64,000 bases of DNA from Exophiala sp. HKRS030 (GCA_023897205.1 JAHWDD010000001.1:5704001-5768000); one strand, 5' to 3'. Positions 43,569 through 56,064 are shown, counted from the stretch's first letter. Notes: generated from the sequence alone by a model not told the origin. Made by a program: numbers and translations.

Positions 43569-46081
43569 TCAACCAAGTTCCATCCTTTCAGCCATGAGAA
43601 ATTCCTCGTCAGCGATATCATCGTCGAATTCATCTGGACCCGTGACATGGCCGTTGGTACCGTTCTGAATCGCCGGATTGTTCACTTCGCTATGCATATA
43701 GTCGTGAAAGTGAGCTCCTTCTCGACCTTCATCGCCTTGTCCTCTCTTCAGTCCCTGTTCCGTTTGGAAAGCTTCTAATTCACGAAGCGTCCAACTATCT
43801 TTGCCCTTGGTGGTGCCATCCGCTGCCTTTTGGCCGGGCAATAGTGGCTGCGCTATGTTCCTCAGGAACTTTTTAGCCATGCCAACAGCTGCATCGGTGC
43901 TTAGGCCGGTCTGACCATCAAGAATTTCCTCCGCAATCCAACGGGGCAATTGACTGCGTTTCTTCTGGAATCGCCGATCGGCGAGGACCATGATTCCGTA
44001 ATCATCCTTCCCTCGAAGCACTCGACCCAAGCATTGTGCAGCATGTCTCATGGCATCGAAGGATAGAAAGTCTTGTTCTTTGATTCGATAGTTCTCACGT
44101 AGAAATTCTAGTCTGGCCTTTAGAATTCGTGATTCGGTGTATTGGAAAGGCGCGCCGAGGCACAACACTGTTCGGCCATAGTGATGATCAAAATCGATAC
44201 CCTCAGAGACCTTGCCACGAGCGACACAGAGCAGGATCGCTCCCTTGCCGTTCTCGCAAGCTGTACGGTATGTTTCGAGCGCCAGACTAGTTTCTTGAGC
44301 GTCAGGGGTTTCCACGAGTAGTAATTTGTAGGTCCAAATCTGATCGAGGATACCCATTCCTTGCCACATACTGATGATCATCTCCATGTAGAGATAAGAA
44401 GGGAAGAACACCACGATTCCGTCCGGCGTTATTTTGGCGAACTCAAATAGGAGCGCGCCATAATTTCGGACGACACCAGGATCTGATCGAGATTGGAAGC
44501 CTGACGTGATAGATTGTTGATCTGAACCTCGCGTAACGATCATTGGCAGAAAGGATCGTCTCGCCAGTGACATGGGATATGACTCTTGAGTAACAGTTGT
44601 GAAATTCAACATTTTCGGATACATCTCAAGAGGTGATATGGTTCCGGACGTGACAATGACGGAGGAAAATCGTTCAAAGACGGGTTTGATGGCGATGGAG
44701 GCGTCCAGACATGCGAAATGTAGGACGGGATTCGGCACCGTGGCTTGCTCTGTCTCGAATGGTTCCAGGATCAGTAGGAAGCCGGTTTCGTACGTGGCGA
44801 CTAAAGTGGCGAACGTTGCGACTTCTTGCAGAGGCTGATAGTCTTCGATATTCGTCAATTCAAGAGTACGGACAAGGGAGGTCAACCGTTCAGCACAAAA
44901 CCTCAACGGTTTGCGTTCGATGAAGGTCAACTCTTTGAGATGGGAGAGGAACGAGGGTGGAGTTTCCTGAATGACATAGAGGACTTTCATTCTCGTTTTT
45001 AAATACTCGATGAATCGCTTGAGGAAGGCGACGAAGTGTTCTGCTCTGCGGATATTGCCAGGTACGGCTTCTTTTAAAAGATCATCTGGTAACGTCGGGT
45101 TGGCCATAAAAGCATCTTCAGCTCTAGCTTCATCTGCCTCCCGCAGACCTTCGACAAGTTTTTGATACTCGCTCTGGAGTTTCTCTTCGTCCGAGGCCTT
45201 CATATCCTCAATCTTCCTTTCCAGATTATTGGCACCTCGTGTGGCTTTTCTCAGAGAATCTTCTGTTAGATCGATAGACAGCGACTCAATGCAGACATTG
45301 TCAATATTGTGAGCTTCGTCGAAAACGACGATGCAGTCTTTTGAAAGCTCTTTGGAAACACGTTCCGCGATTTTAGGATCTAGCAGGTAGTGGTAGGAGT
45401 AGATTATGACATTGCAGAACGACATCATTCTCCGGGCGGAGAAATATGGGCACTGCTTGTGGTCCTCACCGTATTTCAAGAGATCGTCCAGTGTGAACAC
45501 GCCCGGGGGTAGGAGATTGTGAGGCTCGAGAAGATCGAGGTTCTCGTGGTATATACAGAGTTCGACGTCTTCTCCTCTCTCTTTTTTCTCCTTCACGAAG
45601 CCGGCAGTGAGATTGCGACATCGAGCATCCACCACAGCACCACTCTTCTCTCTTTTGACGGAGGGGTGTAGACACAAATTCTTACGACTGGTGAGGCCGA
45701 GGCCTCGGAAGTCTTCGACATAGCCAAGTTGTTCGGAGCGGTATTTCATTAACGCTTTCAGTTCCGCTAGTGCCTTCTCGATTTCCGACATGGTACGCGA
45801 GCAGTAGATTAGCTTTCGATGCTCTGGGTAGTGTTGTTGATATGCCACAATGAGAGATAACAGTGATACTGTTTTACCCGTACCCGAAGGCATTTCGAGG
45901 ACACAATGACCACCCGCGTCGAGCGTTCGCTTGATGTCGCACATGTAGGCATATTGTTCGGGATATATTCGAGGGTAGGGAAAGAGAACTGGAAGGTCAC
46001 TACCAGATATCAGTCGACAATTTCATAGGCCACGTCTGCTATGAGGTGATAATGCTGAACTTACTCTATGAAGAACTTCAT
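43569..46081 (-). CDS. rad3: TFIIH helicase XPD/Rad3
   Basis: This is the 5'-3' FeS helicase of TFIIH, used in nucleotide excision repair and transcription. The exons on the minus strand are 46081-46065 (17 nt, MKFFI plus two bases) and 45999-43569, 815 residues in all. The 65-nt intron runs from GTAAGT to GGTAG. The Walker A segment MPSGTGKT places the lysine at residue 48, as in yeast Rad3. The four FeS cysteines fall at about 115, 133, 154 and 189. The DEAH box is in VVFDEAHNID and motif VI in QCLGRVLRGKDDYG. Without the mini-exon the protein would lack the conserved FIDDLPVLFPYPRIYPEQ N terminus. The acidic C-terminal tail is variable in the family. Confidence 0.96.
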
Positions 46082-46671
46082 GACGAAGACAGTGGCGGCT
46101 TGAAAGAGCCACCAGAACTTGCCTCACAGTGTTAAACAGCGCCGTGTGGTATGCCCGGCAGCGGATCAACGCGACTTCATGAGACAAATGAAATGTCACA
46201 CCCTCCGCGAGTGCGGTGGTGTCAGTTGTCAACCCGTTGTCGAGAGACCTGGCGCCAGTGCATACCTGAGGTTGAGAAGAATCAATGGAAAAACGACCGC
46301 AGGGACAATTCAAATCATCATTACTGAACATTTACAGACAACCGTAAGAATCAGGCACCACTCACGAGGCACCAATCATGGGGCCCTGTTTACCTACCCA
46401 CCTTACCTGGACTGTCTAGGCAAGAGGCTCTTAGGCTCCCCAAGACTTACTGCCCGCACCGACGCCCAACGCCTAGGCTGCAAGTGGCCTTGAGCACAAC
46501 AGACGTCATCAGTGTACGCTGTACAATTTTTCTGACTCAGGCCTCTCCCCGCAGGCGCAAGATCGAGTATAGTGTTACCATAGTGGCCTTCCTCACCTTG
46601 TCGCACAATTTTAGACCCTTCGTCGATTCCTGAATAGACGGACCTTGGCCATAGAGGACGAGTGCAGCGGT
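46082..46671. other. Divergent promoter of XPD and Listerin genes
   Basis: No gene is supported in these 590 nt, which serve two divergently transcribed housekeeping genes. No TATA box is obvious. Confidence 0.6.
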
Positions 46672-49600
46672 ATGAGCAAAAAGTTCAAATCGCAGGCCTC
46701 CAGCGCTCGTGCCGCTTCTGCTGCCTTCGGATCGTCCTCGTTCGGTGGCTTCGCTACGCCTCCGACAGCCTTTCAGACTGCACCCTCTTCCCTTTCATAC
46801 ATCGCCGAACAACCAGACCTGACCGCAATCTCGGATCCTCATCTTTTAGTCGCCTTCAGAAATTTAGGAAAGAAGGACAGCATAACCAAGGCCAAAGCTC
46901 TTGAGGAGATACAGGACTATGTTGGAAGTGCGGCAGCCTCCAGCGGAGGGGATGCTGGCCTGCTAGAAGCATGGGTATGTCTTCCGTTTTTGCAGATCGT
47001 GTCCAGTCTCTCACAATGTGCGCAGCTCAGCCTTTACCCGCGTACCTCGATCGACAATTCGCGACGAGTTCGCCAGCTTGCACATATCATCCAGGGGTCT
47101 ATCACTTCCCTGTATGGAAAACGAATCGCACCCTCTCTACAGCGAGTAATCGGACCGTGGCTTTCCGGCGTCTATGACAGTGACACATCTGCTGCAAGGG
47201 CTGCGCAAGATTCTATCGCTTCGTCGTTTTCAACAGATGAGAAGAGGCGGGCTTTATGGAAGGTGTACAACACGACTCTGATCGACTACGTTGAAGATGC
47301 AATATTCGTCCAAACACCGAATACCTTGAGTGATGAGCGGTCAACCACTCCAGAAGATGCCGAAGCAAAGTTTGTTCGCGTTGTCGGCAATGCGATGTAC
47401 ATGTTGAGCCAGGTTATCAAAACAAATTTGTCTGGTACCCAGGCCGAGCAGTCAGGTCTTCGTGAACGTACTGAGACCACAGTACGGAACAAGAAGCTTT
47501 GGGAACACTCCTATCATGATGATCCCGCACTGCGTCGGGCTGCGTGTAGTTTGGCCCTAGTCTGTTCCCAAGTCTTGCCTTCGGCTCTGGACTGGAAAGT
47601 CGTAAGCTCTTGTTTCGTGGGCAAAGCCCTACATGTCAGTCAATTAGGCTCTTCAGGTCGGTTCTCAGAAGCCATCTTGGCCCTGACAACAGCACGACCC
47701 GAGATCTGGACAACGGACTACACCTCCAAGACTTCGGCGTTCAAACGACTTCTCCAGTATCTCAGACGCGGATCCCAGAGAGGTTCGGCAGATTACTGGA
47801 CCAACCTTTCCCGTCTACTGTTGAAACTTCCTTCGGAGCTGTTGTTTGGAGGCAATAATACAGGCGCAAACGATCTACCCGCCATTGAGGCTGTCGTAGA
47901 GGCAGTAAGAGAGGGTGTTTCCAATGCAGACGAGCCCCGACAGAACCTCGATACCGCATGGTCAGTCTATGTACAGATCTCATTCTGGCTAATGGAGAAC
48001 GTCAATCAAGAAGACGCCCAGTCGACTTTCTTCTCTCAGCATTTGCTCCCACTTCTCCTCCGACATGTATTCCCCATCCCTCAAGAAGCCTCTAGGGGTA
48101 TACCCCCTGCGACTAGCACGAAGATTTCAGATACAGTGCTTCTAGAGGCTCTTGAACGGGGCTTAAGAACTAGCTTTGAAACTGCCTGGGGCCAGTTGTG
48201 TTCAAAATTGGTTGATAACATGAAATTGTCATTACCAGAATCTTCCAAAGATTTCACCAAATCCCAGGACAATGTGATTGCGCAGGCAACACGGCTGTTT
48301 GAGCTCAAAGCGGCTGTACTGCGGACCAACTCTCTTGATTCTACAACTCAGGCCTTTGTCAAGGAAGTATTTGAGGCTGAAGATAGGAAGTTAGCCATCG
48401 CTGCCATCGACGTACTAAAATCTCGTAACGGCAAGCCCTATGGAGCTGCCTTTACACTTCGAGACGTGGCCTCGCTCGATGATTCCTCGGCTACAAGAGA
48501 CCTGCTGGTGAATTTCCTACAATCTGATGGCCTGGATCTGTTGAGCAGCCCTTCAGCCGAGTTCCTAGCGGCTCTGATGCTTCGTCTAAATCAAGATCTG
48601 GCATCGATAATCTCACGTCTACTACATTTCGACGAAAACATGTTCGCGACTAAAGCCATGGCAAGTCTTTTAAAAGAAATATCAGCGCCCGAGTTCTCGA
48701 AGCACGAGAATTTACAGCTTTTTATTCTAGAAAAGATTTCTCGGGGCGCAGGCGGCGACCTTGATCGGGACTTGATATCAACGGTGTTTCAGAATCCTCA
48801 ACTTCGGTCTTCCCGGTTCGATCAACTCTGCAATGACAAGATACTTGAGCAGCTATCTCCAGAGACAATTCCAGCCCTACAGCGTGCTACTCTTGGCCTA
48901 CTGATCCACCTATTGAGCAGCATGACTCCCAAGTCGCAACCCTTCTCAGAACAGTTCGACAGTAGTCTCCTCTCCAGAGTTCTCCTGCTGTCTGATTCTG
49001 ACGACACAGGCACTGCCGAGCTTGCTGCATCCCTATTATCAAGGCTCAGAAGCGCATCTTCGGGTTCCAGTTCCGTGGCTGAATCAGCTACGATAGTCGT
49101 ATCCGATCAACTCTCCGGAAAAGGCATTCCCCTTTCAATCTTCGCATTGATCGATCTCGCCAAGGATATTCTTAAAGACATAAAATCAGATCAGTCTGGG
49201 ACTGAACTACTTCCATCCGAATCACAGTGGAAAAGTGCACTAGAACCGCATCTGTCAGGGCGGCGACCACGTTCCCTGACGATCACCAGCGCGCTCCATG
49301 GCTTATTGTATTTGGTTGATGATAGCCCGGAACCTCGATCCTCGGAAGTGCTGCGCGATGCGGATGACTTCTCTCTCCTATTCAGACTCGTCTTATATTC
49401 GACCCGTCTCCTTAGTGAGTCTAGTATACTAACTCGCGTTCATGGGGCGGATCTGCAGACGTTATATTTCTTCTACGTGTTATCAATGCAGCTGGTCAAT
49501 GAAAAAATGACAATGGAATCGGCGAACGACATTTGGTTGAATACCAACCAGGATGTTATTGACGAAGTTGCCGACACACTCTCTCAAGGGAATGGATTGA

Positions 49601-51513
49601 TCCAACAATGGATCAAGGATGACAGCCTCATGAAATTGTGGATGCAACGCATTCGGTCCGTCAATGATTTGACCCCTTGCTCTTACCTTCAGGGGTTGGC
49701 ATTCACGGACGTTGCATCACGCTTCGTGGACAGCCATGGAACTGCTCTAATCATGGCTGAGTTCGAGGCAGAGATAAAAGAGGCATACCGATCGCCAGGC
49801 TTGATACGCTCCGCATGCTTAATATCTTCTTGTCGCGATCAGCTCCTCACTTCGGCTCAGGGCCGTAGGCTGCTCAACGAGCTTGTTGCTGCATGCACAG
49901 ACATGAAGACTTCTGCATACTCAATCGCGTCGATGCGAAGCTTAGTTTTGCTAGACTTGTTGGTCAACAGCGACCCGGAGCCTTTGGAGGCTATTCCGAA
50001 CCAAAGAATGGTGTTTCTGATGCAAGCACTTATACGACTTCTGGATGCTTCTTCGGATGATCTTTCTCTGCAGACTCAGGTCTTGAGGGTTCTGGATCCA
50101 GTATTGCCTACTACCAGCGACATTTATGGAGAGCACTGGGAGCAAATGTTTGACTACCTGGTCGCACTTTGGCACGAGGAACGTAATCTAGAGGATGACC
50201 TGCCATTAATCCACGCGTCACTGCGACTTTACGGGCGACTCCAAACTCTGGCAAAAAGCGACGACTGCAATGAGGACCTTTCGGACGCATACAAGACCGC
50301 TAAGGCATCGCTCGAGGGAGGGCTCCTTGATTGTCTACAGAGTTTCCATGTTTCCGATGCGCATCTCAATCAGCCTCGTCTGATCGCTGCAGAACTACTT
50401 CGTAGGCAACTCGCACAGGTCTCGGTGCTTCATGACCCAACTCTTTACTCATTCCTCTCCTCGACAGAGGACCCAGTCCGACGCAGTGCCTACGATTTGC
50501 TCCATCGCTCCATTCCGAAAGCTCAGGAGCAAATCTCAATTGACATAGCTTTGGAAAAGAAGGATGCTCATCTGCCCGAAGAGCTCTTGTCCCTACTGTC
50601 GAATGTTCCCACGAATCAAGAATCCGGTGGCACGATTCGACAGAGCTATCTGCTTCAGTGGCGGCTGGCCTTCGATCACTTCACCAATGCTTCCTACAGA
50701 CTCCAGGAAATGTATGTGGCGGATATCAAGAGAGGAGCCCTTATCACGGCTCTGCTCGATCTCATTTGTGAAATATGTCGCATCGCTAGCGGGAGGCCAC
50801 TAGATGCCTCCAAAGCAGATTTTACCAACTTTGAATATGGCGTAGCCGAATCCGAACAGCAAGAAGAGCAACGACTAAGTATACACCTTTACTATTGCTG
50901 TTTATTCTATCTTCCCAGTCTTACGCGAAGTTGGTTCGTGGAGCAGAAGAATAGAATTAAGGCGCCGCTGGAGGGCTGGACGCAGAAATACTTCTCGCAG
51001 TCTTTGATCTCTGCCGCATCCTCAACAGTCACTGAGTGGGCGACATCCCAATCGCAAGATGAAAGAGAAGCGACGGTCAGTGTCAAAACGTCAATGAGTG
51101 GATCAGAAATTGTGGCATCAATTGTCATCGACCCGGAATCCCCTCCCATTGCGATCGCCATTTCTCTACCTTCGACTTACCCTCTCGATGCCCCTACGGT
51201 GGAGTCTCGGACTCGCGTTGGGGTGTCGGAGAGGAACTGGCAATCGTGGCTCAGAACCTTCCAGATCATCATTTTCAGCAGTGGAAGCATCATTGAAGGC
51301 CTCATCGCTCTCCGTCGAAATGTCCAGGGTGCTTTGAAAGGGCAAAGTGAATGTGCGATTTGCTACAGCATCATCGGTACCGACATGCAAACTCCCAGCA
51401 AGCGTTGCGGCACTTGTCGCAATACTTTCCATGGTGTCTGTTTGTTCCGATGGTTCAAGAGTTCCAATAGCTCAAGCTGTCCGCTTTGTCGAAACAACTT
51501 CAACTATGCTTGA
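46672..51513 (+). CDS. ltn1: Listerin E3 ubiquitin ligase (Ltn1/Rkr1)
   Basis: This is the ribosome-associated quality-control ligase that ubiquitinates nascent chains stalled on 60S subunits. The N-terminal MSKKFKSQASSARAAS segment is the family hallmark, followed by about 1,450 residues of helical HEAT-like repeats. A C-terminal variant RING (Cys-x2-Cys ... Cys-x2-Cys-x4-His-x2-Cys ... Cys-x2-Cys) occupies the last 55 residues. The frame is open throughout, but 46975-47025 is probably a 51-nt intron: GTATGT after the EAW codons, ending in GCGCAG. Removing it joins EAW to LSLYPRTSIDNSRR as in homologues and leaves 1,596 residues. The ATG at 46672 is the first in frame. It diverges from XPD. 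Confidence 0.94.
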   Translation: MSKKFKSQASSARAASAAFGSSSFGGFATPPTAFQTAPSSLSYIAEQPDLTAISDPHLLVAFRNLGKKDSITKAKALEEIQDYVGSAAASSGGDAGLLEAWVCLPFLQIVSSLSQCAQLSLYPRTSIDNSRRVRQLAHIIQGSITSLYGKRIAPSLQRVIGPWLSGVYDSDTSAARAAQDSIASSFSTDEKRRALWKVYNTTLIDYVEDAIFVQTPNTLSDERSTTPEDAEAKFVRVVGNAMYMLSQVIKTNLSGTQAEQSGLRERTETTVRNKKLWEHSYHDDPALRRAACSLALVCSQVLPSALDWKVVSSCFVGKALHVSQLGSSGRFSEAILALTTARPEIWTTDYTSKTSAFKRLLQYLRRGSQRGSADYWTNLSRLLLKLPSELLFGGNNTGANDLPAIEAVVEAVREGVSNADEPRQNLDTAWSVYVQISFWLMENVNQEDAQSTFFSQHLLPLLLRHVFPIPQEASRGIPPATSTKISDTVLLEALERGLRTSFETAWGQLCSKLVDNMKLSLPESSKDFTKSQDNVIAQATRLFELKAAVLRTNSLDSTTQAFVKEVFEAEDRKLAIAAIDVLKSRNGKPYGAAFTLRDVASLDDSSATRDLLVNFLQSDGLDLLSSPSAEFLAALMLRLNQDLASIISRLLHFDENMFATKAMASLLKEISAPEFSKHENLQLFILEKISRGAGGDLDRDLISTVFQNPQLRSSRFDQLCNDKILEQLSPETIPALQRATLGLLIHLLSSMTPKSQPFSEQFDSSLLSRVLLLSDSDDTGTAELAASLLSRLRSASSGSSSVAESATIVVSDQLSGKGIPLSIFALIDLAKDILKDIKSDQSGTELLPSESQWKSALEPHLSGRRPRSLTITSALHGLLYLVDDSPEPRSSEVLRDADDFSLLFRLVLYSTRLLSESSILTRVHGADLQTLYFFYVLSMQLVNEKMTMESANDIWLNTNQDVIDEVADTLSQGNGLIQQWIKDDSLMKLWMQRIRSVNDLTPCSYLQGLAFTDVASRFVDSHGTALIMAEFEAEIKEAYRSPGLIRSACLISSCRDQLLTSAQGRRLLNELVAACTDMKTSAYSIASMRSLVLLDLLVNSDPEPLEAIPNQRMVFLMQALIRLLDASSDDLSLQTQVLRVLDPVLPTTSDIYGEHWEQMFDYLVALWHEERNLEDDLPLIHASLRLYGRLQTLAKSDDCNEDLSDAYKTAKASLEGGLLDCLQSFHVSDAHLNQPRLIAAELLRRQLAQVSVLHDPTLYSFLSSTEDPVRRSAYDLLHRSIPKAQEQISIDIALEKKDAHLPEELLSLLSNVPTNQESGGTIRQSYLLQWRLAFDHFTNASYRLQEMYVADIKRGALITALLDLICEICRIASGRPLDASKADFTNFEYGVAESEQQEEQRLSIHLYYCCLFYLPSLTRSWFVEQKNRIKAPLEGWTQKYFSQSLISAASSTVTEWATSQSQDEREATVSVKTSMSGSEIVASIVIDPESPPIAIAISLPSTYPLDAPTVESRTRVGVSERNWQSWLRTFQIIIFSSGSIIEGLIALRRNVQGALKGQSECAICYSIIGTDMQTPSKRCGTCRNTFHGVCLFRWFKSSNSSSCPLCRNNFNYA
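46975..47025 (+). other. ltn1: In-frame 51-nt intron of Listerin
   Basis: The GTATGT donor and GCGCAG acceptor enclose 51 nt with no stop codon and a length divisible by three. The encoded 17 residues interrupt a conserved segment, which supports splicing over translation. Confidence 0.75.
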
Positions 51514-54039
51514 GGGGGGCAACTGAACACTGAGCCAAGTTGTGAAGTTTGGCTAGCTACTTGGTAACTGAACACCATACGACAAGCGGAGTTGTCGCAT
51601 AACTTGGGCGTCTGCTCATGACTTCGTGGGGCTTCGAGAGAAGGATGAACTTCCCTGGGACTAGATATGTAGACATCAATCAAAGCCGAGGACCAGCATG
51701 GTCTTCACGGCAGATGATGACACTTCAAAAGTTCATGAGGGTCGGGACAATAGCGAATACTATTACTTGTATCTCTTGGGCAATTGGTGCACTGCACCTT
51801 CAACCCAAGACTTTCCCAATCGAGGCATTGGATGCCCGAATCTGTAATAAACTTGCAAATTTTCGTCACCCAAAAGCACATTTTGACACCTGCAAAAGCG
51901 GGAGGAGCCGCCCACCTGGGCTTTGCTATTCGCCATCTGGGCCCTAGTTTGTTCTAGCCTGCGGGGTGGTTTGGCTCTAATAAATGTCTCGGTTTGATGG
52001 TGCTAGAGATTAGGCTGGCACCCCCATCCATTCGATCGTGGTGTACCTAGCCAAGGGAGACTTCGTTATTCTCCACGAGAAGTCTTGTTGGTGATTTATT
52101 GATTGTTATGAGTCGACTGCATGATGGCGAATTCATAAAGAGGATGTTGAGGTTAAGAACTTGCGAGATTTGGTAATCAAAGAACATCAGTAAGACTGGG
52201 ACCTGTTTAACAAGCCACGTACGTGACTACTTACGGAGTACATATGTACAGTACAGTACAATCACCGAGGAGCCTTCGATCCACAATACGGAGTATCCGT
52301 AGGTAACTATATTTATATTCTGCTCCCACCGAGCTCCTCCACATATGGAGTTTGTATTGTATGATTGGAATCGGGAAGGAAGATCGAAATTGACAAACCT
52401 CAGTCTAGGTAGTTTAGTTGTATGATGTGAGACACTATTTACCGGACAATCCGTGCTTGAGAACCTACAATACAGTATTTCGTTGGCATGGCTCGTGTTT
52501 GTTGTTTTGAGGACACAAACATGTATGCAGATGCAAGAACGTTCGTGTACCAGCCGTGTGCAGGGACCAAGTCGACGTAACCACCCTGTCGTCTCTGGAT
52601 GGGTCTGTAAAGAGGGAGGAGATAAGGACTTGTTTGCCGATAGAGTAGTAGGTATGGGTAAACAGTCCAAGTAATGTGAGCGTTTAACGACGTTCTGTAT
52701 CCGCACCACAAGGGCAAATAGATCAAGGGTAGTACTGCAAAGTCGACGGCGAAGGGTAGTGAGGGCTATTACGGAATACGACTCTTTCAGAACTCGTGCC
52801 CTCCCAAAGGTCGGAAAGCAATCGGTGCCGCCGGTGCTCGTGCTCGCGCTCGCACTGCAAGAGTAACTTGTACTTTGGTCGAAGCGCCAACTACTGTACT
52901 CGTACAAAAGTATGGTCACTGGAGAGAGATGTGAGACGTTCGTGGCTGGGAACTTCCAGCACTGATCATCTCTCGTTACCTGCGTTTGCACCCCCTTCGC
53001 CAATCGAACATGGCATCGGCAAAAATAGACGGTCTTGACTTGAGCATTTCAAAGGGTGGGAAAAAGTTGACGTCAGCCCGGTGGCTTTGGCATTGTTTTC
53101 GTGCCCCTGTCAATGTCTGAGATGGTCAAGGGCTAGACTGCATCGAGGTGATGGACACGTCAACATCCCTGAGTGAGTTTTTCACTGGACATCCGGATGA
53201 CATGAAGTTTCAAGTTTGGAAAAAGGAGAAGGAGAAAAAAAAAGCACGGAGGGTTCTGCTGTACAGTAGATGTTGACGTAGAATGAACATTACCTACAGT
53301 AGGTACTCGTATCGACATTCAAAGAACCGCAACACAAGGACTCAAAGAGACACGCGTATGGAGTATGCGAATTGTTGTTATTATTATTATTGATGGGCGA
53401 GATTAATTGCTTGTTCCTGAATGTACGCCAGGGTACGGAGCAACTTTTAGGCGAGTGGCAGATCGTCAGGTACTGCTCGGGTCGGTGGGTGCCGGAGGTC
53501 TAAGCTTTACCAGTACCCTAAAGGGCGCTCAGATAGGGCACCGGAAGCCTGAGCCAGACCACCCAGAGCACCTCGAGTGCCTAGAGATCCCAGGATTTAC
53601 AGGGCGTGGCTGCCGTTAGTGGACGCCCAGTGGAGGCGTGGTGGATGCCACTGTGGGTGCCTGTACAGAGCCTGGACGCAGGAACCGACGCCCAGCGGCC
53701 AGTCGCATGGCTTGCCTCTCTCTAAGAGGCGGTTCCCCCATAAAACATCATAGGCCGAAAATGCACCAACACTCGCCCCCATGCAAATTTCCCCTGGGCT
53801 TTACCCAATACATGATGTGGCCTTCGATCTACTATTTCTTCCATGTCTTCGTCCTTTGTCTCTCTCTCCCTCGCCAACTTCAACTTTGACAACATCAGTG
53901 TATTGTCTCCTTTCCTTCGTCTCTACGAGCAGTCATTCGTTCGCTCGTTCGTTTGGATACATTCTTTGACTATTTAACTCCTTACAGACTCCTTTTTTGT
54001 ACACTCCTTTGACTCAACCCGTCCATCTACACAAGAATC
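51514..54039. other. Intergenic region between Listerin and GH17 enzyme
   Basis: No gene is supported in these 2.5 kb. A minus-strand open frame at 52227-53003 has no recognisable domain. TACGGAGTA words lie at 52232-52240 and 52287-52295. The pyrimidine-rich tract just before 54040 is the leader of the GH17 gene. Confidence 0.5.
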
Positions 54040-55345
54040 ATGAAGTCCTCCCTTCTCGCCATCCTCGGCGGTGCCTCCTCTGCTCTGGCAGCCGTCCGAG
54101 GCTTTAACTACGCCTCGCAGGGCCAGGACTACAATGGCTTCGCCAGTCAATTCAAGACCGCCGCCTCCCTGGCCGGTGCCAGCGACTTTACCAGCGCAAG
54201 ATTGTACACAATGATTCAGGAGGGGACCACCAACACCCCCATCGATGCCATTCAAGCCGCTATCGACACCAACACCACCCTCCTGCTTGGTCTCTGGGCG
54301 TCCGTCGACCAATCCACATTCGACAATGAGATCACCGCCTTGAAGAGCGCGATTCAACAATATGGCTCTTCGTTTGCCGACTTGGTTGTCGGTATCTCGG
54401 TCGGTAGTGAGGATCTGTATCGTATCTCGCCTACTGGTATTGCTGCCGGCAGTGGCGTCGGTCAATCTCCAGATACCTTGGTCAATTACATTGGACAAGT
54501 CCGTGACACCATCAAGGGCACGTCTCTAGGCACCAAGCCAGTTGGCCACGTCGACACCTGGAACGTCTTTGTCAACGACACCAACTCCAAGGTGATCTCG
54601 AACTGTGACTTCCTGGGTCTCGACGAGTACCCGTACTACCAGACCACCGATACTAACAGGTAAGAGCAATTTCTTCAGATATTAGGAGCCACTAGCTCAT
54701 CGTTTCCGCAGTATCGACAACAGCTCCTTCCTGTTTTTCCAAGCGTACGACCGCGTTTCTGCCGTGGCTCAAGGCAAGCCGATTTGGGTCACCGAGTCTG
54801 GCTGGCCAACAACAGGACCTACCTCTAACCTCGCTGTTGCAAGCGTCGACGATGCCGAAACCTTCTGGCAAGGTGTCGCCTGTGCTCTCGAGAACCGTGG
54901 TATCAACTTCTGGTGGTACATCCTCGCCGACGAGGGTGCCTCCCCATCTTTCGGTGTCTCCAGCAACGGAAAGCCTCTATACAACCTTGCTTGCAACTCC
55001 ACCGCCGGTTACACATCGACCTCATCTGCGAGCTCCTCAACTGCGACCGCTTCTAAGAACGGTACCGCGACTGCCTCTCACGGATCCGGCTCGGGAAGTG
55101 GCTCTGCGACCTTGTCCACAGTCACCGCTTCTGGAGCTGCTGGTGCCGGTCCTTCAGGTGCTGTCCCTGCTGGTGCTACGGGTTCCTCTGGTGCTGGTGC
55201 TGGCGGCGCAACTGCCACGCAGAACGGCGGAGCCACTGGCACCAATGGCGCTACCCACTCTACCTTCACCGGTGCTGCCACCAAAGCCCAAGGATCCATG
55301 GCTGGTCTGGCCATCGGCGCCCTGTTTGCGGCGTTGGTCTTGTAA
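54040..55345 (+). CDS. eglC: GPI-anchored GH17 beta-1,3-glucanase/glucanosyltransferase
   Basis: This is a cell-wall beta-1,3-glucan-modifying enzyme of glycoside hydrolase family 17. The exons are 54040-54659 and 54712-55345 (417 residues); the 52-nt intron is phase 2. A signal peptide (cut after about residue 18, LAA) leads into the TIM barrel, starting VRGFNYAS. The acid/base Glu is in GSEDLYR (about residue 124) and the nucleophile Glu in WVTESGWP (about residue 235). After the catalytic domain comes a Ser/Thr/Gly/Ala-rich linker and a C-terminal hydrophobic segment ending AALVL, typical of a GPI signal. The arrangement matches the Aspergillus EglC group. No cellulose- or glucan-binding module is present. 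Confidence 0.93.
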
Positions 55346-56064
55346 TCGACCCGAAATATATATTCACCGGCCCAACGGGCCCATGGTATATTGATTGCAT
55401 TGGGATTGGACAGTAAAATACATGGGGTTTTCTGACGAGAATATAGATCATTGGACGGCATAGTTGATCAATTAAGCAATAATTTTTATCTGTTGGACTT
55501 GGACTATTCTCTCTCGAGTTTTTGCAATTCTGAAAAGCACCCGATTCCATCGGCCATGAACGTGTGAAGGGATATGGTTTCCCCACTATTTTGACGGCTC
55601 TGTATCGAGCACGTACTGCCCAAAAGCATACGATACCAGAGCTTCCTCAACAACTTCACACGACGCGTCTTCAATCTATTCTATCATCCCTCACACCTAA
55701 GAAGACGAATTTACCCCGCGGAAAAGTGAGCACGGATGAGGTCAGGCGGCGAATCATTCCCATGGGCAATATTTCCCTATTGGATTGTACCCCTGTATAT
55801 GTGAAAAGTGTATGTGGTGTGATCGATTTGCCTGCTGCTTCCATGAAACTCCGCCATGTCCAAATAACATGATGACTGTCGTCTTGGCCACATGAGTCTG
55901 AGGATGGAATACACTAGACGTGGTCATCATGTGCTTGCTGCAACGACGTAGGAACGACGTGTCTAGATTTACTCTACATATATTCTTACGTCCATCGGCT
56001 TGCATCAACATCACAGCAAACTTCACATACTACTGATCGTTCAAGGTAAACGTCTCTCTTCACA
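55346..56064. other. Intergenic region between GH17 and phosphoketolase genes
   Basis: No gene is supported. It holds the GH17 3' UTR and the phosphoketolase-like gene promoter. Confidence 0.6.

Noticed and set aside
52227..53003. 258-codon minus-strand open frame
   Set aside because: The translation has no recognisable features and contains low-complexity Ser/Thr stretches. The frame has a weak start and no support.
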